22,333 nucleotides of DNA from DASZZV01 sp035544835 (lineage in GTDB: Bacteria; Acidobacteriota; Thermoanaerobaculia; Gp7-AA8). The stretch spans positions 1 through 22,333 of the forward strand of contig DASZZV010000431.1 of assembly GCA_035544835.1 (NCBI GenBank). The letters are read 5' to 3'. Below, one piece after another: positions 14,500-21,488 of the stretch. The stretch's first letter is position 1, and every line of letters starts with the position of its first letter. The position numbers and the translations under genes were made by a program. A model generated the notes under the pieces. The model was given only the letters and a program-made list of their open reading frames with translations. It was not told the origin of the DNA and did not search any database.

Positions 14500-14580
14500 T
14501 CCTCTCCTCAGTAACCGATGTCAGATGTCGATGGCGCCCGGACGTCCCTGACATCCGGCACCTATCATCGGCCATCTGCT

Positions 14581-16410
14581 TTACCCGTGAAGCTGTTCGT
14601 AAACCGATCGGCCGACTTTGCGGCCGAGCAGGTTTGCGAGGTCCTGCTGCGATGCCTGCTTTACTGCCGAAAGCGAGCCGAAGTGCTCGATGAGAAGCTT
14701 GCGGCGTTTATCACCGATGCCGTCTAGCTCATCAAGAGCACTATGTAGCGTTCTCTTCGACCGTCTCCGACGGTGCGATGATACGGCAAAGCGATGGGTT
14801 TCGTCCCGGACCATCTGCAGCAACTGTAGTGCCGGATCATGGCGGTCCAGTCTCACCGGTTCGTCGACGCCAGGCAGGTAGATCTCCTCTTCCCGTTTTG
14901 CCAGCCCCGCCACAGCGAGATCGGTCAGACCGAGTTTCGCCAGCGCCGCCATTGCTGCATTGAGCTGTCCCCTCCCGCCATCGATCAGAATGAGGTCGGG
15001 CATCGGCCTGGCTTCATCGCTCACTCGCTTGTACCTACGCTGAACCGCTTCAGCGATGGAGCGGAAATCATCCGCCCCCTCGACTGTCTTGATATTGAAG
15101 ACGCGATATTGTTTTTTGTCGAACTTGCCAGCATCCAGAACGACCATCCCGGCAACCGAATCGCTACCCTGGATGTTTGAGATGTCGAAGGACTCGATCT
15201 TGACCAGCGGCCCACTGGCGCCGACGATCTCCCCGAGGCGATCGGCTGCGATCTGCAATCGATTCTGACGCGACCCCTTGAAGCGTAATTCGTGGGAGAG
15301 AAACGCATTCCTGCGAGCCAGCTCCAGGCGATCGAGAGTCTTGCCTCTCTGCGGCGTGCGCACCGACACTTTGCGCTCTCGCCGGCTGGTCAGCCATTCC
15401 GCGACCAGCTCCTGATCTTCGATCTCGAAGGGTACGATGACCGAGGCCGGGATGAACAGGTTGTCGTGGTAATACCGCTGTACGACCTCGGATAGAAAGT
15501 TACTGGCTTCATAGGCGGGGACCTTCTCCCAGAAGATCTCTTTGCGATCGACCAGATCTCCCGACCTCATCACAAAAATGCTGACGGCGACGTCGCCGGC
15601 CTCTTCATGAAGTCCCCAGAGGTCGGCGTCCTCGTCTCCTGCTGAGGCCACCTGTTGCTCGGACTGGGTTCGCTCGATCGTGCGTATGAGATCGCGGTAA
15701 TAGGTCGCCAGCTCGAAATTCTCACTCCCGGCCGCCGCGTACATCCTCGCCTTCAGACGATCCTGGAGCTCTTTGCTCTTTCCACTGAGAAAGAGGACCA
15801 CGTCATCGACCGTCTCTAGGTATGCGGAGCGCTCGGTCAGGCCGACCACGCATGGCCCCAGACACTGATGCATATCGTAGTAGAGGCAGGGCCGCACCAA
15901 CGCGCTCCGCCCATCCGTGATCTCCAGGTCGCAGCTCCGGAGCTTGAACTGATCGGTGACGAGCTTGAGGATGCGCCGCGCCGTCCCGGCGAAGAAAGGT
16001 CCGAAATAGAGATCCTTCTTGTTTCTGTCGACACGCCGGGTAAACACGACCCGCGGGAAATCCTCAGAGAGCGTGACCTTCAGATACGGGTAGGTCTTGT
16101 CGTCCCGGAGCAGGACGTTGTAACGAGGCTGGTGCGTCTTGATGAGATTGTTCTCGAGAAGGATCGCCTCGAGCTCATTGTTCGTGGTGACGAAGTCGAT
16201 GGAGTCGATCTCCCCTACCAGTGACATCGTCTTCGCATCGCGCGCGCCACGACCGATCAGGTAGGAGGCGACGCGGTTCCGAAGACTCCGCGCCTTCCCA
16301 ACGTAGATCACCTCACCGGCATCATTCTTGTGGAGGTAGATGCCGGGCAGTTCCGGGAGCTCTTTGACGCGGGATTTGAGGCGGGCCAGGCGCTCGTCGT
16401 AGGACTTCAT
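14581..16410 (-). CDS. uvrC: UvrABC excinuclease subunit C
   Basis: Nucleotide-excision-repair nuclease that makes both incisions around a lesion after UvrB loading. It has 609 residues, the normal size. The N-terminal GIY-YIG nuclease has GIY (23-25) and YVGKA (36-40) with SLRNRVASY. A Cys-containing linker (RPCLYYDMHQCLGPC) is followed by the UVR motif (SKELQDRLKARMYAAAGSEN and following). The RNase H-like 5' nuclease shows IESFDISNIQGSDSVAGMVV and LILIDGGRGQLNAA, and the C-terminus has a helix-hairpin-helix pair (LDGIGDKRRKLLIEHFGS). All catalytic segments are intact. ATG at 16410 with a poor Shine-Dalgarno. It lies 229 bases after uvrB; that gap holds a large palindromic element. Confidence 0.97.
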   Translation of the reverse strand: MKSYDERLARLKSRVKELPELPGIYLHKNDAGEVIYVGKARSLRNRVASYLIGRGARDAKTMSLVGEIDSIDFVTTNNELEAILLENNLIKTHQPRYNVLLRDDKTYPYLKVTLSEDFPRVVFTRRVDRNKKDLYFGPFFAGTARRILKLVTDQFKLRSCDLEITDGRSALVRPCLYYDMHQCLGPCVVGLTERSAYLETVDDVVLFLSGKSKELQDRLKARMYAAAGSENFELATYYRDLIRTIERTQSEQQVASAGDEDADLWGLHEEAGDVAVSIFVMRSGDLVDRKEIFWEKVPAYEASNFLSEVVQRYYHDNLFIPASVIVPFEIEDQELVAEWLTSRRERKVSVRTPQRGKTLDRLELARRNAFLSHELRFKGSRQNRLQIAADRLGEIVGASGPLVKIESFDISNIQGSDSVAGMVVLDAGKFDKKQYRVFNIKTVEGADDFRSIAEAVQRRYKRVSDEARPMPDLILIDGGRGQLNAAMAALAKLGLTDLAVAGLAKREEEIYLPGVDEPVRLDRHDPALQLLQMVRDETHRFAVSSHRRRRSKRTLHSALDELDGIGDKRRKLLIEHFGSLSAVKQASQQDLANLLGRKVGRSVYEQLHG

Positions 16411-16510
16411 GCGATGTCAGCGAAACCGCTGAGACGCGTTGAGAATTCTGGAGATGAAATCGCGCGTCTGCCACGTCTTACAAAATCAAAGCGATCGCAA
16501 GCCGATTTTC

Positions 16511-16632
16511 GGAGTGGCGACATCCTGTCGCCTGGCTCGGCGGCGTCCCGCGCCGCCGCCCGACTCCCGGTATGCCATGGGAACGGCGCCGCGGGACGGC
16601 GCCGAGCCAGGCGGCAAAGATGCCGCCACTCC
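16511..16632. repeat. 122-bp composite palindromic element between uvrB and uvrC
   Basis: Two arms of about 49 bases (16511-16559 and 16584-16632) are inverted copies with only a few differences, around a short central region. Both ends read GGAGTGGCG in the inward direction. Each arm is itself made of two small hairpins: GGCGACA-TCC-TGTCGCC and GGCGGCG-TCCCG-CGCCGCC on the left, with compensating changes on the right (GGCGGCA.. and GGCGCCG..). Base pairing is kept although bases differ, as in mobile REP/BIME-type elements. It ends 8 bases before the uvrB stop codon on the plus strand, so it would fold in the uvrB-uvrC intergenic RNA. Confidence 0.75.
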
Positions 16633-16639
16633 TGGCAAA

Positions 16640-18631
16640 TCACACGAAAATGCGTAGCTCTTTGAGCTCTTTCAGCCGATCGCGCAACGCTGCCGCTCTC
16701 TCGAAGTCGAGATTCTTCGCGGCCTCCTTCATTTCCTTCGTCAGACGTGCAATGGCTGTGTCGAGATCCTCGTCGGCAATGGAATCGAGTCTTCGGCGGT
16801 CGCTGATACCCGGCACCTCGAAATAATCAAGGTTGGCCATTCGGACCAGATCGGAGTCGATGGCCTTGATGATGGTGGCCGGCTCGATCCCATGCTTCAC
16901 GTTGTACTCGTGCTGTGTGGCACGACGGCGATTGGTCTCGTCCATCGCGTTGCGGATGGAGTCGGTAATCTTGTCGGCATACAGAATCGCTACACCGTTG
17001 ATGTTGCGTGCAGCGCGACCGATGGTCTGAACCAGTGACGTCGTCGAGCGGAGGAACCCTTCCTTGTCAGCGTCCAGGATGGCGACGCAGGAGCACTCCG
17101 GGAGATCGAGCCCCTCCCGCAGAAGATTGATGCCGATCAGGACATCGTAGATGCCTCCGCGAAAGTCACGAAGGATGGCGATGCGCTCCAGCGTCTCCAC
17201 ATCCGAGTGCAGGTAGTTGACCTTGATACTCAACTCCATCAGGTAACGGGTAAGATCCTCCGCCATCCGTTTGGTCAACGTGGTGACCATCACCCGCTCG
17301 CCTCTGGCGATTGTTTCCCGGATCACCCCGATCAGGTCATCCACCTGCCCTTTGACCGGCCTGATGATGACCTGAGGATCGAGTAGTCCGGTCGGACGAA
17401 TCAGCTGCTCGACATATTCACCCCCGGTCTTCCCCAGCTCGTAGGGTCCGGGGGTCGCCGATACGTAGATGGTGTCGGTGATCTTTCCGACGAACTCATC
17501 AAAGCTCAGTGGACGATTATCAATGGCGCTGGGCAGACGGAAACCATATTCGACGAGTGTCTGCTTGCGGGCCCGGTCACCTCCCCACATTCCGCGAATC
17601 TGCGGCATGGTCTGGTGCGACTCGTCGACGATGAGTAGAAAGTCCTTTGGAAAGTAGTCGATCAATGTGGGCGGAGGCTGGCCCGGCGCGCGGCCGGTGA
17701 GATGCCGGCTGTAGTTCTCGATGCCGTTGCAGTAGCCGAGCTCGGCCATCATTTCCAGATCGAACATGGTGCGTTGGGAGAGCCGTTGAGCCTCCAGCAG
17801 GCGATCCTGGGCCCGCAGCTCGGCCACCCTCTCATCGAGTTCTTTGGTGATGCTCTCGACGGCGACCTGAAGGCGCGAGCGCGGTGTGACGTAGTGCGTC
17901 TTCGGATAAACAGCCAGTCGATCGAGCAGGGCGCCAGCGCGTCCCGTCACCGGGTCGATGCGGGAGATTCTGTCGATCTCATCTCCGAAGAACTCAATAC
18001 GAACGGCGTCGTCCTCGTAGGCCGGCCAGAGCTCGATAACGTCTCCCCTGACGCGGAATGAACCGCGGCTCAGATCATAGGGAGTCCGTTCGTATTGCAT
18101 TTCCGTCAGCTTCTTCAGGTACGTCGACAGCGGCTTTGAGTCTCCCCGCTCGAAGAAGAGGAGCATTCCAAAGTAGAGGTCAGGGTCGCCGATACCGAAG
18201 ATGCACGAAACCGAGGCGACGATGATGACGTCACGTCTTTCGAAGAGCGACTTCGTCGCCGCCAGACGCAGCTTGTCGATCTCGTCGTTTTTCGTCATCT
18301 CCTTCTCGATGTACAGATCGCTCTGAGGAACGTAGGCCTCAGGCTGGTAGTAGTCGTAGTAGGAGACAAAGTACTCGACCCGGTTCTTTGGAAAGAAGTT
18401 CTTGAACTCCTGATAGAGCTGCGCCGCGAGGGTTTTGTTATGACTCAGAATCAAGGTGGGACGACCGATTTTCTCGATGACCTTGGCGACCGTAAAGGTC
18501 TTGCCGGAGCCGGTGACGCCCAGAAGAACCTGATCTCGGACGCCTTGCTCGAGTCCCCTGGTGAGTTGCTCGATGGCGTTGATCTGATCCCCCTGTGGCT
18601 CAAAGGGTGAAAGCAGCTCGAATCCGCTCAA
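16640..18631 (-). CDS. uvrB: UvrABC excinuclease subunit B
   Basis: DNA damage-verifying helicase-like subunit that is loaded by UvrA and recruits UvrC. It has 663 residues, typical length. Walker A GVTGSGKT is at 38-45. The beta-hairpin that clamps DNA is at about 90-116 (YYDYYQPEAYVPQSDLYIEK), DESH at 336-339, then the SF2 C-terminal motifs (GINLLREGLDLPE, DADKEGFLRS, QTIGRAARN). A C-terminal UVR domain for UvrC binding follows (KEMKEAAKNLDFERAAALRD). The start is TTG at 18629-18631, overlapping the stop of the membrane-protein gene (TTGA); this gives the usual distance to SPFEPQGDQ. It precedes uvrC on the same strand; uvrA is not in the window. Confidence 0.97.
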   Translation of the reverse strand: MSGFELLSPFEPQGDQINAIEQLTRGLEQGVRDQVLLGVTGSGKTFTVAKVIEKIGRPTLILSHNKTLAAQLYQEFKNFFPKNRVEYFVSYYDYYQPEAYVPQSDLYIEKEMTKNDEIDKLRLAATKSLFERRDVIIVASVSCIFGIGDPDLYFGMLLFFERGDSKPLSTYLKKLTEMQYERTPYDLSRGSFRVRGDVIELWPAYEDDAVRIEFFGDEIDRISRIDPVTGRAGALLDRLAVYPKTHYVTPRSRLQVAVESITKELDERVAELRAQDRLLEAQRLSQRTMFDLEMMAELGYCNGIENYSRHLTGRAPGQPPPTLIDYFPKDFLLIVDESHQTMPQIRGMWGGDRARKQTLVEYGFRLPSAIDNRPLSFDEFVGKITDTIYVSATPGPYELGKTGGEYVEQLIRPTGLLDPQVIIRPVKGQVDDLIGVIRETIARGERVMVTTLTKRMAEDLTRYLMELSIKVNYLHSDVETLERIAILRDFRGGIYDVLIGINLLREGLDLPECSCVAILDADKEGFLRSTTSLVQTIGRAARNINGVAILYADKITDSIRNAMDETNRRRATQHEYNVKHGIEPATIIKAIDSDLVRMANLDYFEVPGISDRRRLDSIADEDLDTAIARLTKEMKEAAKNLDFERAAALRDRLKELKELRIFV

Positions 18632-19140
18632 GGCCTTACCACCGCCGGAGGTTCAGGTTTCCCGCCGAGGATTGACTCGATGTCGCGTGTGAGCGCGGCC
18701 GACTCGCTCCGCGAAACCTTGCCGTCCACGATCATCGATTGAAGCTCTCTGAGTATTTTGGTCGCGTCGGTTGCCGACACCTTGCGTTTCGAGACCGCCG
18801 AGGCCAGCAGGTCGAGCTCGTGCTTCAGCGATTGACGTTCAGCCGGCGTCACGTCGGGCCCGAATTGCTTGTCCAGCTCGTCCTCGATGTTCGAGAAGAC
18901 AAAACCGAGAATTGTAGGGAGCCCGTCGTTCACGAAGAAGCTTCCGAGGGCGAACAGCACGATGAGCGCGGCGATGGACAGCAGGCCGCAACCCACTGGG
19001 AGCCAGCGCGGAAGCTTGCTCGCCGCAGGCATCGGATCGCCGTAATAGTAAGACGGAAAGCGACTGTCTGAGGGTGTAGCCTTCGCCTCACCGCTCGCGG
19101 CCGTGCCCGCCTCCGTATTGTCCTGGGAATCGATATCCAC
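18628..19140 (-). CDS. Single-pass membrane protein of unknown function, coupled to uvrB
   Basis: A 170-residue protein not recognised as a named family. It has a polar N-terminal part with a YYYGDPMP segment, then one TM helix at about 46-70 (WLPVGCGLLSIAALIVLFAL). An amphipathic segment follows (NDGLPTILGFVFSNIEDEL), then a helical C-terminal half with two repeated-looking helices (RQSLKHELDLLASAVSKRKV and KILRELQSMIVDGKVSRSES), ending in a Pro-rich tail. The C-terminal half may form a coiled coil. ATG at 19140; the stop overlaps the TTG start of uvrB by 4 bases, so it probably leads the uvrB transcript. It faces the response regulator gene across a 74-base divergent gap. Any tie to DNA repair is positional only. 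Confidence 0.75.
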   Translation of the reverse strand: MDIDSQDNTEAGTAASGEAKATPSDSRFPSYYYGDPMPAASKLPRWLPVGCGLLSIAALIVLFALGSFFVNDGLPTILGFVFSNIEDELDKQFGPDVTPAERQSLKHELDLLASAVSKRKVSATDATKILRELQSMIVDGKVSRSESAALTRDIESILGGKPEPPAVVRP

Positions 19141-19214
19141 TTGTCTAAACCAGACCAGAAAAATGTATCATGTCACCGCTGACTCCAAACCGGATCCGGA
19201 GCTAACATTAAACG
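19141..19214. promoter_or_regulatory. Divergent intergenic region, probable back-to-back promoters
   Basis: 74 bases separate the leftward membrane protein-uvrB transcript from the rightward response regulator, so both promoters must lie here or extend into the genes. It is more AT-rich than its surroundings. TTGTCT (19141-19146) and TATCAT (19166-19171) on the plus strand have 19-base spacing, a weak sigma-70-like match only. GGAG at 19198-19201 is too far from the ATG at 19215 to be an ideal ribosome site. No LexA-type operator was recognised. Confidence 0.35.
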
Positions 19215-19604
19215 ATGTCGAAAATTGGCAAACTTACAGTCTTGATTCTCGATGACAACCCGTTGGTCTTGAAGCTCGCTCGCGCGCTTCTGGAGCGAGA
19301 GGGCTGCACCGTGCTTACGGCTTCGAGTTGGATTGAGTTCAATCATGTCCTGGCCGCGAATTTACCGGACGTGATCTTTCTCGACGTCAATCTCCCCAGT
19401 ATCAAGGGAAACCGTCTGAGCGAGGTACTGAAATCTCAATCGACCAAGAAAGAGATTCCAATCATCCTCATCTCCGACCTTCCGGAGAAGTCGCTCGAGG
19501 AGATGTTCCCGGCGTCCGGCGCCGACGCCTGGCTGCGAAAGCCACTTACGCGTGACAAGGTCATCGAGGTCATCGCGCGCGTGCTTCCCGCCACCGCGAT
19601 GTGA
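19215..19604 (+). CDS. Single-domain response regulator (receiver only)
   Basis: CheY-like receiver protein of 129 residues with no output domain. The acidic pocket is D13-D14 (LILDDNPLVLKLARALL), the phosphoacceptor D57 (VIFLDVNLPSIKGNRL), S87 in the Thr/Ser switch position (PIILISDLP) and K109 in LRKPLT. All residues needed for phosphorylation are present. ATG at 19215. It would relay a phosphate from a histidine kinase or act by protein binding; no kinase is near it. It is transcribed alone, away from uvrB, with a repeat-containing gap behind it. It could be a phosphate sink, a motility regulator or a polar-localisation factor; the sequence does not decide. Confidence 0.9.
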   Translation: MSKIGKLTVLILDDNPLVLKLARALLEREGCTVLTASSWIEFNHVLAANLPDVIFLDVNLPSIKGNRLSEVLKSQSTKKEIPIILISDLPEKSLEEMFPASGADAWLRKPLTRDKVIEVIARVLPATAM

Positions 19605-19654
19605 CGAGCACGGCCGCCGCACGCGCGCCGCTCTACAGCGCCGTCGGCTATTCG

Positions 19655-19893
19655 TTGTCATCCCTGAGCCGTGGACAGCGTGCGCGCTGCCACTGAGAAA
19701 AGAAACTGAGTGGGTGTCATCCCTCGCTGCGGCTCGGGATGACACATCAGGGAACCCGCGTAAATACAGGGAGTTTCTTAGAAGCAAGGGCGGATGTGCG
19801 GGAGGGGCGAGGGACCTCGCAACCGGCGCCGATGACAACGGTTCATTTGGGCTTCAACAACGTGCCACTGTTGTTCTCCAGCTCGGGATGACA
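19655..19893. repeat. Nested GTCATCCC / GGGATGAC inverted repeats in a 325-bp gap
   Basis: The gap 19605-19929 contains no convincing gene. It holds a perfect 10-bp inverted repeat, GTGTCATCCC (19714-19723) with GGGATGACAC (19736-19745). Outside this lies a second pair, TGTCATCCCTGAGC (19656-19669) and GCTCGGGATGACA (19881-19893). Such TGTCATCC-type palindromes are widespread intergenic repeats in soil bacteria. They may act as a bidirectional transcription-end or mRNA-stability element; no T-run is present. Confidence 0.6.
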
Positions 19894-19929
19894 TAGCTCA
19901 ATTTCTGAAAAGCGTAGACTGACCTACCA

Positions 19930-20982
19930 ATGGCATCCTGGATGATTTACGGCGCGAACGGCTACACGGGCGAACTGATCGCCCGCGAAGCAAAACAGCG
20001 TGGACTCGAGCCGATCCTGGCAGGGCGCAACCCCGAAAAAATCAAAGCGCTGGGCCAGTCGCTTCAGCTCGAGACTCGAACCTTTGCTCTCGATGATCCG
20101 GAGCCTGCCCGGCATCTTCAGGGCATCGCTGCCGTCCTCCACTGCGCCGGCCCGTTTCTTCGAACCAGCGCACCGATGGTCAACGCCTGTCTCGAGGCTG
20201 GAGCGCACTATCTCGATATCACCGGCGAGATCGCCGTGTTCGAGTCGATCATGTCAAAAAACGAGGAAGCGCAGAGCCGTGGAGTAACGCTGCTTCCGGG
20301 CGTTGGCTTCGACGTCGTTCCCAGCGACTGTCTCGCCGCTTCGCTGGCGGAGCGAATGCCCGCCGCAAGGGAGCTGACGCTGGCTTTCCACACTCCCGGC
20401 GGCACCTTCAGCCGGGGCACGATGAAAACCATGATCGAAGGACTCGGCGAGGGTGGCGCGGTGCGGAGGGGCGGAAAGATCATCCGCGTGCCCACGCTTT
20501 TCGATATCCGCGAGATTCCCTTCTCCTGCGGCGTTAGAACTGCAATGGCCATTCCGTGGGGCGACGTCTCCACTGCCTTTTACACAACGGCGATTCCGAA
20601 CATTACCGTCTATTTTGCGACGCCGAAAAAGGCTATCCGCAGGATGCGGATGATCTCGCCGGTCATGCCTCTTCTGGCCACGCGTTTCGTCCGAAATCTA
20701 TTGCTGAAACGGGCCGATCGGCAGAAGGGGCCCGATGCCGAAGCCCGCGCCAGGGGTCAGGTCTATCTGTACGGCCGCGTCGCCGACGAAACGGGAAAAA
20801 GTATCTCGGCCACGATGACGACGCCCGAGGGGTACGCCTTCACGGTTCTGTCGGCTCTGGAATCGGTGACGAGATTACTAGCCGGCCCTCTTCGGCCGGG
20901 TTGTCACACTCCGGCCGCGTTTTTTGGCGCTGGGTTCGCGATGACGATTCCGGGCGTGACGATGGCCAACGGTGAGCCGTGA
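19930..20982 (+). CDS. Saccharopine dehydrogenase-like / trans-acting enoyl reductase-type oxidoreductase
   Basis: NAD(P)-dependent oxidoreductase of 350 residues. The N-terminus is a Rossmann fold with the G8-A-N-G11-Y-T-G14 nucleotide loop (IYGANGYTGELIAREAKQRG), followed by ILAGRNPEKI and then VLHCAGPFLRTSAPMVNACL. This is typical of the saccharopine dehydrogenase NADP-binding family, which includes mycobacterial trans-acting enoyl reductases. YLDITGEIAVFE and LLPGVGFDVVPSDCLAASLA are further family landmarks. The C-terminal catalytic part (FHTPGGTFSRGTMKTM and on) is intact. True saccharopine dehydrogenases carry a lysine-pathway context that is absent here, so the substrate is unknown; a lipid or polyketide enoyl group is one possibility. 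ATG at 19930; the Shine-Dalgarno is weak. Confidence 0.88.
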   Translation: MASWMIYGANGYTGELIAREAKQRGLEPILAGRNPEKIKALGQSLQLETRTFALDDPEPARHLQGIAAVLHCAGPFLRTSAPMVNACLEAGAHYLDITGEIAVFESIMSKNEEAQSRGVTLLPGVGFDVVPSDCLAASLAERMPAARELTLAFHTPGGTFSRGTMKTMIEGLGEGGAVRRGGKIIRVPTLFDIREIPFSCGVRTAMAIPWGDVSTAFYTTAIPNITVYFATPKKAIRRMRMISPVMPLLATRFVRNLLLKRADRQKGPDAEARARGQVYLYGRVADETGKSISATMTTPEGYAFTVLSALESVTRLLAGPLRPGCHTPAAFFGAGFAMTIPGVTMANGEP

Positions 20983-20986
20983 ATTT

Positions 20987-21116
20987 AGCCGCGTAGCGGC
21001 GACATCGCTCGCCAACATCCACACGATATCGCCCCTAACGGGACTGGAAATCTCGCGCCCCATTCCCTTCCCACGGCTTACGCCGTGGGCTAACAAGATG
21101 CCGCTGCTACGCGGCT
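20987..21116. repeat. 130-bp composite palindromic element behind the oxidoreductase gene
   Basis: The left end AGCCGCGTAGCGGCGACATC and the right end, read on the minus strand, AGCCGCGTAGCAGCGGCATC, are near-identical inverted copies. Inside are GCCGC-GTA-GCGGC (20988-21000), CGCCCCTAACGGG, and a perfect hairpin CCCACGGC-TTAC-GCCGTGGG (21070-21089) followed by CTAAC. The GGCGACATCG..CGCC part resembles the left arm of the element at 16511. It starts 4 bases after the TGA at 20980-20982, so it would fold in the 3' end of that mRNA. Confidence 0.65.
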
Positions 21117-21436
21117 CTGCTACCGCCCCGGAATGGCCATCGACTCGAAGCCGTTGCGTCAGGCGTGGGATCGGATCTGAAGAGCGGCGCGAGAGTCGTC
21201 ATTCTGACCGGAAGCCTGACCACTACGCCGCTCGATCAGCCGTCATTGGAAAAGCCGAGGCGACCAGCAATCTACGAAATGATCCCCGGCTTCGAGACAC
21301 CGTTGAACCTCGGCATTCCCCGTTTTCGCTATCGCGTCCTCAACGACACCAAGGTCCTCCCTGTGGCCGAGCGCCTGGCCCTCCGACGCTGTCACCAGAC
21401 ACAATGCGGTGTCCATTGGCGTTAGCGACGGCATAC
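21117..21436. other. Gene-free stretch
   Basis: About 320 bases without a gene I can support. An 86-codon plus frame (21165-21425) exists, but its composition and lack of any recognisable motif or ribosome site argue against coding. GTCATTCTGA at 21198-21207 hints at degenerate copies of GTCATYCT-type intergenic repeats. Nothing else stands out. Confidence 0.5.
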
Positions 21437-21464
21437 AAAAAGGAGGAGCGCCGCAGCGCCCCTC
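21437..21464 (-). terminator. Intrinsic terminator of the M13 peptidase gene
   Basis: On the minus strand GAGGGGCGC (21464-21456), loop TGCG, GCGCTCCTC (21451-21443) form a 9-bp stem with one G·T pair, directly followed by a TTTTT tract (21441-21437). It lies 24 bases after the stop codon of the metallopeptidase gene. This is the clearest rho-independent terminator in the window. Confidence 0.88.
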
Positions 21465-21488
21465 TTCCCTAGATCAAGACGGTTCCCC

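Noticed and set aside
19605..19929. Possible CRISPR-like or attachment site because of repeated GTCATCCC words
   Set aside because: Only three to four irregularly spaced words in inverted orientation, without uniform spacers.
21165..21425. 86-codon plus frame in the gap before the M13 gene
   Set aside because: No motif or ribosome site, and it overlaps degenerate intergenic-repeat words; treated as non-coding.
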